DNA of 64,000 nucleotides from Solwaraspora sp. WMMA2056 (lineage in GTDB: Bacteria; Actinomycetota; Actinomycetes; Mycobacteriales; Micromonosporaceae): positions 6,014,001 through 6,078,000 of the forward strand of contig NZ_CP128360.1 in NCBI RefSeq assembly GCF_030345095.1. Direction: 5' to 3'. Below the pieces are notes generated by a model that saw nothing but the letters and a program-made list of their open reading frames with translations, had not been told where the DNA came from and made no database searches. Position 1 is the stretch's first letter; every line of letters starts with the position of its first letter. A program made the translations under genes and the position numbers. Positions 55,498 through 63,852 of the stretch are shown here, one piece after another.

Positions 55498-55651
55498 TGG
55501 CGTGTTAACGCCGTGGCCAACCCGTAATCTTGGTGAGGTTTGTCACGCCCAAGATCACGTGCCGTGACACTCCGGCCGACGCGGTGTCGCACCCCTGGCA
55601 CACGGGCCCCCGCGGCCGGACCCGGCGCGCCGGTTATCGTTTCGGTAAGGC

Positions 55652-55669
55652 AACTTAACCGGGCAAGTT
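55652..55669. promoter_or_regulatory. Mannan LacI operator, copy 2 (lacI leader)
   Basis: AACTTAACCGGGCAAGTT, 16 of 18 positions matching the perfect dyad AACTTAACC/GGTTAAGTT. It lies 180 bp upstream of the regulator gene, after a TATCGT -10-like box at 55635-55640, so binding would repress lacI itself. Confidence 0.72.
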
Positions 55670-55731
55670 GGGGCGACCGGGGCACATGGTGTCCCCGTCA
55701 CCGCCCGCGACGACCGACCGGGGCGGTCGGC

Positions 55732-55781
55732 CGACCGGGACAATCGACCGGCCTGGGTCGGGCGACCGGGACAATCGACCG
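55732..55781. repeat. 19-bp direct repeat upstream of lacI
   Basis: CGACCGGGACAATCGACCG at 55732-55750 is repeated exactly at 55763-55781, in a region full of CGACCG runs. It lies between the operator and the lacI ribosome site. No function apparent. Confidence 0.85.
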
Positions 55782-55849
55782 ACCGACCCGGTCGCCCGAC
55801 CGGACACGATCACGCGTACGTGCACCACGGGACCGAAGGAGCGCCGCCG

Positions 55850-56884
55850 GTGAAACGGCCGACCATCGCCGACATCGCCCGCCGAGCAGGCGTCTCCAAG
55901 GGCGCGGTGTCGTACGCGCTCAACGGCCAGCCGGGCGTCTCCGAGTCCACCCGCCAGCGGATCCTCGCCATCGCCGCGGAGATCGGCTTCAACCCCAACA
56001 GCGCCGCCCGCGCCCTCTCCGGGGCCACCGCCAACGCCGTCGGCCTGGCGCTGAGCCGACCGGCGCGGATCCTCGGCATCGAGCCGTTCTTCATGGAGCT
56101 GATCAGCGGCGTCGAGGCGGAGTTGTCGGCCCGGTCGTACGCGCTGACCCTGCAGGTGGTGGCGGACACCGAGGCCGAGATCGCCGTCTACCGACGCTGG
56201 TGGGGCGAACGGCGGGTGGACGGCGTGCTCGTCTGTGACCTGCGGGTGGACGACGGGCGGGTGCCGGCGCTGGAGGCACTGCAACTGCCGGCGGTGGTGA
56301 TCGGTGGGCCGGGGCGCACCGGATCGCTGGCCAGCGTCTGGTCCGACGACGCGGCCGCCCTGGTCGAGACCGTGGAGTACCTGGTCGCTCTCGGGCACCG
56401 ACGGATCGCCCGGGTCGGCGGGCTGCCCGGCCTGCTGCACGCCGAGATCCGGGCGACCGCGTTCACCGACGCCTGCCGCTCGCTGGGCCTGGACCAGTGC
56501 GTCACGGTGCCGTCGGACTACACCGGGGAGGAGGGCGCCCGGGCCACCCGGCGGCTGCTCAGCACGCCGGCCCGGCCCACCGCGATGATCTACGACAACG
56601 ACGTGATGGCGATCGCCGGCCTGGCCGTCGCCCAGGAGATGGGGCTGACGGTGCCGGGTGACCTGTCGATCGTGGCCTGGGACGACTCGCCACTGTGCCG
56701 CCTGGTGCACCCGCCGCTGACCGCGCTGGGCCGGGACATCCCGGGGTACGGCGCCCGGGCGGCCCGTCAGTTGCTCGCCACCATCGCCGGCGGTCCGGCG
56801 CAGACCTTCCAGGATGAGACGCCGCGGCTGACGCCGCGGGGCAGCACCGCCCCGCCTCGACCTGAGCGACCAGATGACAACTGA
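55850..56884 (+). CDS. LacI-family transcriptional regulator of beta-mannan use
   Basis: A 344-aa repressor. Seen: helix-turn-helix PTIADIARRAGVSKGAVSYA in residues 4-24 with the LacI hinge NPNSAARALSG, then a periplasmic-binding-protein-like effector domain including LGIEPFFMELISGVE, VDGVLVCDLRV, IARVGGLPG and LSIVAWDDSPLCRLVHPPLT at the C-terminus. Start: GTG 55850 with GAAGGAG 10 nt upstream. It is divergent from the operon, and operator copies occur at its own promoter, at the operon promoter and at its own 3' end, so it probably represses both. The inducer is likely a mannooligosaccharide. Confidence 0.92.
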   Translation: MKRPTIADIARRAGVSKGAVSYALNGQPGVSESTRQRILAIAAEIGFNPNSAARALSGATANAVGLALSRPARILGIEPFFMELISGVEAELSARSYALTLQVVADTEAEIAVYRRWWGERRVDGVLVCDLRVDDGRVPALEALQLPAVVIGGPGRTGSLASVWSDDAAALVETVEYLVALGHRRIARVGGLPGLLHAEIRATAFTDACRSLGLDQCVTVPSDYTGEEGARATRRLLSTPARPTAMIYDNDVMAIAGLAVAQEMGLTVPGDLSIVAWDDSPLCRLVHPPLTALGRDIPGYGARAARQLLATIAGGPAQTFQDETPRLTPRGSTAPPRPERPDDN

Positions 56885-56896
56885 ACCGATTAAGTT
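56879..56896. promoter_or_regulatory. Mannan LacI operator, copy 3 (3' end of lacI)
   Basis: AACTGAACCGATTAAGTT, 16 of 18 positions matching AACTTAACC/GGTTAAGTT. It overlaps the lacI stop codon and lies about 1.2 kb from copy 2 and 100 bp upstream of the glyA promoter. Inferred roles: an auxiliary site for DNA looping, or control of glyA. Confidence 0.65.
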
Positions 56897-56981
56897 ACCG
56901 AGCTGTCAACTGCCGCAAATCGGTCAGTCGGCGTACCGTCACCGGTGCTGGGTCTCGTCGCTGCGCGAACCCGGCACGGGT

Positions 56982-57072
56982 TATCCTCGATCCGGTCACG
57001 CGACTGGCGCAGCGAAGGTGGAACCGACCACCGGGGAGCGACCACTGACGTGCGCCGCGCGCCTGGGTGCAC
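56982..57072 (+). promoter_or_regulatory. ZTP riboswitch (pfl motif) and promoter of glyA
   Basis: The -10 box TATCCT lies at 56982-56987. Downstream the RNA carries the conserved pfl/ZTP blocks in order: GCGACTGGCG (56999-57008), a GGTGG...CCACC stem with GGGGAGCG (57016-57040), and CGCCTGGGTGCA (57060-57071), the last close to the consensus CCGCCTGGGCA. The outer GGTC (56994-56997) can pair with GACC (57040-57043). ZTP riboswitches sense 5-aminoimidazole carboxamide triphosphate, a signal of low 10-formyl-THF, and glyA is a known target. The 70 nt between the aptamer and the AGGAGG site is the likely expression platform. Confidence 0.82.
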
Positions 57073-57145
57073 CGTCGACGGCACCGCCGTGTCCGGCACC
57101 TGGCCGGGGGCGACGGCGCCGCACCGACACCCAGGAGGGCACGTC

Positions 57146-58414
57146 GTGCACGTACCGCAGATTCCGTACCTGACCGCCGCCGATCCGCAACTCGCCGCGC
57201 TCGTCGAGGGCGAGGCCCGCCGCCAGCACGACAAGCTCCGGATGATCGCCTCGGAGAACTACGTCTCCACCGCCGTACTGGAAGCCAGCGGCACGGTGCT
57301 GACCAACAAGTACTCCGAGGGCTACCCGGGCCGGCGCTACTACGAGGGCCAGCAGTTCGTCGACCCGATCGAGACCCTCGCGATCGACCGGGCCAAGTCG
57401 CTGTTCGGCGTCGCGCACGCCAACGTGCAGCCGTACTCCGGCTCTCCCGCCAACCTCGCCGTCTACCTGGCCTTCCTCTCCCCCGGCGACACGGTGATGG
57501 GGATGTCGCTGCCGATGGGCGGGCACCTCACCCACGGCTGGTCGGTCTCGGCCACCGGCAAGTGGTTCAACTCGGTCCGCTACACCGTCTCCCGCGACAC
57601 CGGCCGCATCGACTTCGACGAGGTCCGCGACGTGGCCCGCCGCGAGCGCCCGAAGGTGATCTTCTGCGGCGGCACGGCGGTGCCCCGTACCATCGACTTC
57701 CCGGCCTTCGCCGAGATCGCCCGCGAGATCGACGCGGTCCTGGTCGCGGACATCGCGCACATCGCCGGCCTGGTCGCCGGCGGCGCGCACCCCTCACCGG
57801 TCGGGCACGCCGACGTCGTCACCACGACCACCCACAAGACGCTGCGCGGCCCGCGCGGCGCGATGATCCTCACCACCGAACAGCACGCCATCGCGATCGA
57901 CAAGGCCGTCTTCCCCGGCCTGCAGGGCGGCCCGCACAACCACACCACCGCCGGCATCGCGGTCGCGTTGCGCGAGGCCGACACCGACGACTTCCGCCGG
58001 TACGCCCACCAGGTGGTCGCCAACGCGAAGGCGCTGGCCGCCGCGCTGGCCGAGCGGGGCTTCGACCTGATCTCCGGGGGCACCGACAACCACCTGATCC
58101 TGGCCGACCTGACCGGCAAGGGTGTCGCCGGCAAGCCGGCGGCGCAGGCCCTGGACCGGGCCGGTATCGAGCTCAACTACAACACCGTGCCGTACGACCC
58201 GCGCAAGCCGTTCGACCCGTCCGGGATCCGGCTGGGCACCGCCGCACTCACCACCCGTGGGCTGACCGAGGCACAGATGCCGCAGGTCGCCGCCTGGATG
58301 GACGACGCGGTCACCGCCGCCGTCAAGGACGACGACGCCGCGCTGGACCGGATCGCCGGTGAGGTCGCCGACCTGCTGGCCGGCTACCCGATGCCCGGCT
58401 ACGCGTCGGCCTGA
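57146..58414 (+). CDS. glyA: Serine hydroxymethyltransferase
   Basis: PLP enzyme interconverting serine and glycine with tetrahydrofolate, feeding one-carbon metabolism. Seen: RMIASENYVSTAVLEASG near the start, NKYSEGYPGRRYYEGQQ, NVQPYSGSPANLAVY, the Asp and His of DIAHIAGL, the PLP Lys in TTTTHKTLRGPRGAMI, and the C-terminal IRLGTAALTTRGL. At 422 aa it is full length. Start: GTG 57146 with AGGAGG 7 nt upstream, an excellent site. It sits after a ZTP riboswitch. Convergent with the second GGDEF-EAL gene. Confidence 0.95.
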   Translation: MHVPQIPYLTAADPQLAALVEGEARRQHDKLRMIASENYVSTAVLEASGTVLTNKYSEGYPGRRYYEGQQFVDPIETLAIDRAKSLFGVAHANVQPYSGSPANLAVYLAFLSPGDTVMGMSLPMGGHLTHGWSVSATGKWFNSVRYTVSRDTGRIDFDEVRDVARRERPKVIFCGGTAVPRTIDFPAFAEIAREIDAVLVADIAHIAGLVAGGAHPSPVGHADVVTTTTHKTLRGPRGAMILTTEQHAIAIDKAVFPGLQGGPHNHTTAGIAVALREADTDDFRRYAHQVVANAKALAAALAERGFDLISGGTDNHLILADLTGKGVAGKPAAQALDRAGIELNYNTVPYDPRKPFDPSGIRLGTAALTTRGLTEAQMPQVAAWMDDAVTAAVKDDDAALDRIAGEVADLLAGYPMPGYASA

Positions 58415-58480
58415 CCGGGTCGGGACCGGTCTCGACAGCCCGATCACCCTGTCGTCGTCAGTACGACGGGGTAGGTCACG

Positions 58481-61147
58481 TCAGTACGACGGGGTAGGAA
58501 AGTCGGCGATGTACGCCTCGGTCCGCTCCGCCGGTGCGGGGCGGGCCAGGGCGTACCCCTGACCGAACCGGCAGCCGGCGGCCTGCGCCTGGCCGACCTG
58601 CCGGGTCGTCTCCAGCCCCTCGACGATGATCTCCAGGCCGAACCGGCGGCCCAGCTCCGCCACCACGTCCAGCACCGGCCGGGCCGGGTCGGACCGGCTC
58701 GTCGAGTCGGTCACCAGGGATCGGTCGATCTTGACGAAGTCCAACGGCAGGCGGCGGAGCTGGCCGATCGCCGCCTGCCCGGCACCGAAGTCGTCCAACG
58801 CGATCCGCACCCCCCGGGCCCGCAGCTCCGCCAGCTGCACGATGATCTCCTGCTGCTGATCGGCGGCCAGCGACTCGGCGACCTCGACGACCAGCTGCTC
58901 CGGCATCATCCCGTTGGCCTGCAGCACCGCCACCAGATCGGCGGCGAACCCCGGCGCGGCCAGCTCGACCGGGGCGACGTTGACCGACAGCCACAACTGA
59001 TGGCCCTCCCGTGCCCAGGACGCCACCTGGCGACAGGCGGTCGCCCGCAGCCACCGCCCGATCTGTGGCAGCAACGACAGGTCGGTCGCCACCAGCAGCA
59101 GCTCCGCCGGCAGCACGGTGCCCAGCACCGGGCTACGCCAGCGCAACAACGCCTCCACCCCGACCGGTTGGCCGTCGGTGAGGTCGACGACCGGCTGGTA
59201 GACGACGTCCAGCTCGCCGCGTTCGGCCGCACCGGGCAGCTCACGCTCCAGATCGAGCCGGCGGACCAGCTGCTCCTCCAGATAGGAGTCGTACCACTCG
59301 ACCCGGTTACGGCCGAGCTGGCGGGCCCGCCGCCGGGCCAGGTCCGCCCGGCGCAGGACGTCGTCCACCCCGTCGCCGTCGCCGAGGTCGGCCATGCCGA
59401 TACTGGCCTGCAGGTGGACCAGGACACCGGGCAGCTGCCACGGCTCCCGCAGCACCGAGATCAGCCGGGCACCGACGCCGTACGCCAGCATCGGGCCCGC
59501 CACCGTGACGACCGCGAACTCGTCGCCGCCGAGCCTGGCCACCACGTCGTCCGGACCCACCGTGTCGCGCAGCCGGCGGCCCGCCTCGATCAGCACCGCG
59601 TCACCGGTCTCCCGGCCGTACTGCTCGTTGACGCTGGTCAGACCGTGCAGGTCGATGATCAGCAACGCCCCCGGCTGCCCGGGAAGTTCCCGTGACGTGG
59701 CGAGCTGACGCATCAGTTCCCGACGGTTCGCCAACCCGGTCAGCTGGTCGGTGAAGCCCAGTTTGTGCAGCCGGCGCTCCAGATGGACCCGCTCTCCCAC
59801 GTCCCGCACATGGACGACGAGCGCCCGGACCTCGGGAACGTCGCGCTGGTCGGTGACGGTCGACTCGGTGTCGCGCCACCGGCCGTGGCCGTCGCGCAGC
59901 CGGGCGGTCACCAACGGCACCCGTCCGGACCGGGGCAGCCGGCCGGTCGCCACCCCGGTCAGAGCGACCATCACCTCGGCGGCGTCCTCCGGGTGCATCA
60001 GATCGGTGAAGGGCCGGCCGAGCACATCCGCGTCGGCCAGCCCGAACAGCCGGGCGGCGGCCGGTGACTGCCAGCGCACCAGCAGATCGTCGCCGAGGAT
60101 CAGGGTGAGATCGTTGCCACCGGAGACCAGGGACCGGAAGTGCGCCTCCTGCTCCGCGAGCCGACGGGCATAGGCACGCACGTCGGCGGCGGCCATCACC
60201 TCGCGGACCACCAGCGTCGGGATCACCGCCAGGCCGAGCAGGATCGACGTACGGTCGAACGAGCCCTGCACCGCCAGGTGGTAGCCGGCCGCCGCGGTCG
60301 CCACCATCGCCGGCACCGTCAACAGCGGGTACGCCGACAGCCGCCCGCGCAGCGGAACGACCCGGACTCCACCGGCACGCAGGGCACGCCACGCGCCGAC
60401 CGCCAGCAGCAGCATGCCGCCGACCACCGGGGCCGCCGCCAGGCACCAGAGCCGGTCGTCGGTGCCGTAGGCGAAGCAGACCGTCAGCGCCACCAGGCCG
60501 ACCAGTACGGCGATCGAGCCACCACCACAGAACGGCACCGACGGCAGTTGGCCCCGCACACTCAACACGGTCACCGCGATGACCGACCCGACGCCGATCA
60601 CCCCGAGCTCGGCGACCAGCACGGTCGCCGGCACGCCGCTGGCCGGGGAGAGCAGCCAACCGGCGAATATCAGACTGGTCGCCATGCTCAGCCCGTCGAG
60701 CAGCCGCCGCCACCGCAACGGCCAGGTTTCCGCCACACCGGGCAGCAACAGGATCGCGACCAGGTGACCGGCCAACGTCGGGACCAGCCCGGCCACCGCC
60801 AGCTCGGCCCGTACCGCCGCCGGAGCGAACGCCGCGACGCAGACCGCTCCGACCCCGACCACGGTCGCCCCGACGAGCGCACCGGCGCACCGGCAGGCCC
60901 GGAAGTCCCCGGAGCGCGCGCGGACGGCGCGGGCGGTGCGCACCAATCGCCAGCCCGGACCGCAGACGCCGAACAGCATCGCGCCGAGCAGCGCGTGCCC
61001 GGCGGCGACGAGGCCGGTGCCACCGGCGACGAGCAGGGCGACGGCGAACAGGACCGAGGCCGGTAGCAGCAGACCGCCGTCGGCCGCCCGATGCTGACGC
61101 AGCCGCGCGCGCGGCAGCTGAGGGGATGCTTCAGGCACGGCGGCCAT
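58481..61147 (-). CDS. Membrane PAS-GGDEF-EAL protein
   Basis: An 888-aa c-di-GMP signalling protein. Seen: eight to ten hydrophobic helices in the first 315 residues, a PAS domain (about 325-445) containing VRWQSPAAARLFGLADADVLG, GGDEF with RLGGDEFAVVTV near residue 539, and EAL with GVEALLRWRSPVLG near 664, DDFGAGQAAIGQL and IIVEGLETT. Both active sites keep their consensus motifs. Compared with the first such protein it has the extra PAS sensor and shares the same order. Start: ATG 61147, with GGAGG only 2 nt away, so GTG 61138 could be the true start. No other signalling genes adjoin it. Confidence 0.87.
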   Translation of the reverse strand: MAAVPEASPQLPRARLRQHRAADGGLLLPASVLFAVALLVAGGTGLVAAGHALLGAMLFGVCGPGWRLVRTARAVRARSGDFRACRCAGALVGATVVGVGAVCVAAFAPAAVRAELAVAGLVPTLAGHLVAILLLPGVAETWPLRWRRLLDGLSMATSLIFAGWLLSPASGVPATVLVAELGVIGVGSVIAVTVLSVRGQLPSVPFCGGGSIAVLVGLVALTVCFAYGTDDRLWCLAAAPVVGGMLLLAVGAWRALRAGGVRVVPLRGRLSAYPLLTVPAMVATAAAGYHLAVQGSFDRTSILLGLAVIPTLVVREVMAAADVRAYARRLAEQEAHFRSLVSGGNDLTLILGDDLLVRWQSPAAARLFGLADADVLGRPFTDLMHPEDAAEVMVALTGVATGRLPRSGRVPLVTARLRDGHGRWRDTESTVTDQRDVPEVRALVVHVRDVGERVHLERRLHKLGFTDQLTGLANRRELMRQLATSRELPGQPGALLIIDLHGLTSVNEQYGRETGDAVLIEAGRRLRDTVGPDDVVARLGGDEFAVVTVAGPMLAYGVGARLISVLREPWQLPGVLVHLQASIGMADLGDGDGVDDVLRRADLARRRARQLGRNRVEWYDSYLEEQLVRRLDLERELPGAAERGELDVVYQPVVDLTDGQPVGVEALLRWRSPVLGTVLPAELLLVATDLSLLPQIGRWLRATACRQVASWAREGHQLWLSVNVAPVELAAPGFAADLVAVLQANGMMPEQLVVEVAESLAADQQQEIIVQLAELRARGVRIALDDFGAGQAAIGQLRRLPLDFVKIDRSLVTDSTSRSDPARPVLDVVAELGRRFGLEIIVEGLETTRQVGQAQAAGCRFGQGYALARPAPAERTEAYIADFPTPSY

Positions 61148-61343
61148 CGCCTCCACGGGAGGGGTCGGGGCAGGCGGCACGCACACCCGGAGGCCAACCT
61201 GTGCCGGGAGCAACGAGACAGGTGGCGGTCGGGTGACGGGTCGACCGTACGAGATCTTTCCACAACGGTCGGTGTGGCCGACCCGACCACCGGCGACCGT
61301 ACCCGCGCACCGGCGCTCACCAGCGGGATGCCAGGATTGTCGG

Positions 61344-61730
61344 ATGAGTCGCAGGGTCATCGTCCGGTTCCGGCCCCATCAGGCGATCATGTTGGCGGCG
61401 ATCCTCGCCTTCGTCGGATCGCTGCCGCTGGCCAGCACCCGCTGGTACTTCCTGCCGATCCTGCTGGTGCCACTGGCGATCGCGCTCTGGGCGGTCCGCG
61501 CCGGCACCGACGCCGACGCCGACGGCCTGCACGTGCGGGCCCTGCTCGGCCAACGGCGGATCCCCTGGTCACGGGTTGCCGAGCTGACCGCAGACCCGCA
61601 CGGACGGGCGGTGGCCCGGCTCACCGACGGGCACCGCGTACCGTTGCCGGCGGTACGCGCCGGGGACCTGCCCCGGCTGATCGCCGCCAGCGGACAGCCG
61701 CTCGATCCGGCCAGCCCGGCGGATCAGTAG
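61344..61730 (+). CDS. Small PH-like membrane protein
   Basis: A 128-aa protein. Seen: a basic N-terminus VIVRFRPHQ, two membrane helices (about 13-30 and 33-50), then a bacterial PH-like domain with ADGLHVRALLGQRRIPWSRV, which is the usual turn and strand pattern, and ending in a Pro-rich tail. Such proteins in actinobacteria are of unknown role. Start: ATG 61344 in a frame that is open upstream; an AGGATT ribosome site is weak. Its stop overlaps the end of the convergent dehydrogenase gene by 7 bp. Confidence 0.75.
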   Translation: MSRRVIVRFRPHQAIMLAAILAFVGSLPLASTRWYFLPILLVPLAIALWAVRAGTDADADGLHVRALLGQRRIPWSRVAELTADPHGRAVARLTDGHRVPLPAVRAGDLPRLIAASGQPLDPASPADQ

Positions 61731-62650
61731 CCGTCCACCACCACGTTGTCCAGCGGCTCACCCCGGACGAACCGACCGATCTGCCGACCGGCCAGCGCGT
61801 AGGCACGCGCCCGCAGCCCGCGTACCGAACCGGCGATGTGCGGGCTGATCACCACGTTCGGCATCCCCCAGAGCGGATGGTCGGGGGGCAGCGGTTCCGG
61901 ATCGGTCACGTCGAGTACGGCGCGGATCCGGCCGGTGGCCAGCTCGGCGGTGAGCGCGTCGGTCTCCACCACCGGGCCACGGGCGGCGTTGACCAGCAGC
62001 GCCCCGTCGCGCATCGCCGCCAGCGTCGCGGCGTCGACCAACCCCCGGGTCTGCGGGGTCAACGGCACGATCAGCACCACGATGTCCGCGTGCGGCAGCA
62101 GTACGGGGAGTTCGTCGACGCCGTACACCTGCTCCTGCGGCCGTGCGGTCCGGGCCACCAGGGTGAACTCCACCTCGAACGGCGTCAACCGGGCCCGCAG
62201 CGCCGCGCCGATCGAGCCGGCACCGACGATGAGCACCCGCTTTCCGGCCAGCTCGTCGGTGGGGGCGAACCTGTCGTAGGACCACTCCCGGCGGTCCTGT
62301 GCCCGGATGAAGCCGGCGAAGTCGCGCAGGTCGGTGAGGATCGCCGCCACGATCCACTCCGCCGTAGACGAGTCGTGCACCCCTCGGGCGTCACAGAGGG
62401 TGACCTGCTCGGGCAGCCGGCCCGCCCAGGCGTCGGCCCCGGCGGAGAGCAGCTGGACCACCTGCAGGTCCGGCATCCTGCCGACCAGCTCGGCGGCCTT
62501 CGGCCGGGCCAGGAACGGCGGCACCCAGAACCGCACACCGGCCGGCGACGAGGGCAGCTCGGCGGGGTCGGCGACGACCTCGACGGTCACCTCGTCGGGC
62601 AGCGGGCCGAGCAGTTCCCGACCTTGCCGGTGGGGGATCCAGACCTTCAC
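61724..62650 (-). CDS. D-isomer-specific 2-hydroxyacid dehydrogenase
   Basis: A 308-aa NAD(P)-dependent dehydrogenase of the glyoxylate/hydroxypyruvate reductase type. Seen: catalytic substrate Arg region in VVQLLSAGADAW and VTLCDARGVHDSSTAEW, the Rossmann GKRVLIVGAGSIGAALR near residue 138, NAARGPVVETDAL, DVTDPEPLPPDHPLW and the catalytic His in ISPHIAGSV. The usual Asp/Glu-His pair is present. The substrate, glyoxylate, hydroxypyruvate or other, is unknown. Start: GTG 62650, following GGAG; the frame is open upstream to 62734. Confidence 0.85.
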   Translation of the reverse strand: MKVWIPHRQGRELLGPLPDEVTVEVVADPAELPSSPAGVRFWVPPFLARPKAAELVGRMPDLQVVQLLSAGADAWAGRLPEQVTLCDARGVHDSSTAEWIVAAILTDLRDFAGFIRAQDRREWSYDRFAPTDELAGKRVLIVGAGSIGAALRARLTPFEVEFTLVARTARPQEQVYGVDELPVLLPHADIVVLIVPLTPQTRGLVDAATLAAMRDGALLVNAARGPVVETDALTAELATGRIRAVLDVTDPEPLPPDHPLWGMPNVVISPHIAGSVRGLRARAYALAGRQIGRFVRGEPLDNVVVDGY

Positions 62651-62874
62651 CGCTCCGACGATAGCGGGCCGCTGCGGCTCGGCCGCCGATCGGGTCAGTC
62701 GGCCGCCGTCACCTGATGAATACTTCTCTGGCACACCACTTCATCGATCACGCCACATAGTTCTATATTCAGATGAGAGGTGACCGTCGCCCACACCTGG
62801 CGACAAAGTGAATTCCGATCACATTATCCGCGAATCTCGTCGCGGTCGTTTCTGTTCGCCGCGTGGAGGAACCG

Positions 62875-63841
62875 ATGGACATTCGTCGACGGTGGGCAAT
62901 CAGCGCCACACTGGTCATGGTCCTGGTGTCCGGGCAGCCCGCCGCCGCCGGCACCACGGGTGGTGCCGCAGCCGGTGCCCGACCGCTTACCGACGTCATC
63001 GGCCCGGTGACCGCCGTCGCCGCCGGCTGGGGACACAACCTCGGTCTGCGCCCGGACGGCACCGTCATCGCCTGGGGCTGGAACGACGCCGGACAACTCG
63101 GCAACGGCGACCGCGGCTGGTACCAGAGCGAAACTCCGGTGCCGGTGTGCGCCGTCGGGCAGACCGCGCCCTGCACCCGGTTCCTCACCGGCGTGATCGC
63201 CATCGCCGCCGGCGAATACCACAGCTTGGCGCTGCTGCGGGACCGTACCGTCGTCGCCTGGGGCTACAACATCGCCGGGCAGCTCGGCGACGGCAGCACC
63301 GTCGACCGACTCACTCCGGTCCGGGTCTGCGCGCTCGACCAGACCGCCCCCTGCGACCAGGTCCTGTACGCGGTGAAGGAGGTGGCGACCGGCTACGCGC
63401 ACAGTCTGGCGTTGCGCGGCGACGGCGGCGTGGTGGCCTGGGGCAGCAACACCTCCGGGCAGCTCGGCAACGGCCTGCGTACCGCCGGGATCCCGGTCCC
63501 GGCCCGGGTGTGCGCCCTGGCGGAGGTCGCCCCCTGCGCCCGGTTCCTGTACGGCGTCCGGCACATCGACGCCGGCCACAGCCACAGCCTGGCCCAGCTC
63601 AGCAGCGGCGGGGTCCTCGCCTGGGGCGCGAACAGAGCCGGCCGGCGACGGCACCCACGAGCACGTGTACTCCCGGCCCGTCCCGGTCCGGGTCTGCGAG
63701 GTCGGCCAGACCGCCCCCTGTACGCAGTACCTGACCCTGATCAGGTCCATCGCCTCGGGCACTGATCGCAACGTGGCGCTGCGGGTCGACTACACCGTGG
63801 CCGTCTGGGGCGACTACCCGGGCAAACTCCTGTCGTACTAG
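62875..63841 (+). pseudogene. Secreted RCC1-repeat protein, frameshifted near 63645
   Basis: A beta-propeller protein of RCC1 type. Seen: a signal peptide ending AAAG, then repeats built around WGWNDAGQLGNG, WGYNIAGQLGDGS, WGSNTSGQLGNG, WGANRAG and WGDYPGKLLSY. Between repeats there is a VC-x6-APC pair, likely disulphides. After WGANRAG the frame breaks: the next frame continues GDGTHEHVYSRPVPV and then APCTQYLTLIRSIASG to a TAG at 63841. The lost piece resembles QL of GQLGDG, so a small deletion is likely. Start: ATG 62875 with GGAGG 6 nt upstream. Possibly a sequencing error, as in the serine hydrolase above. Confidence 0.75.
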
Positions 63842-63852
63842 GTTTGCCTGCC

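Noticed and set aside
55517-55580. Short inverted repeat around TGTCACG...CGTGACA between the mannan promoter and lacI
   Set aside because: Only about 7-bp arms with a loose spacer; in this GC-rich DNA such repeats are frequent. The stronger dyads nearby suffice.
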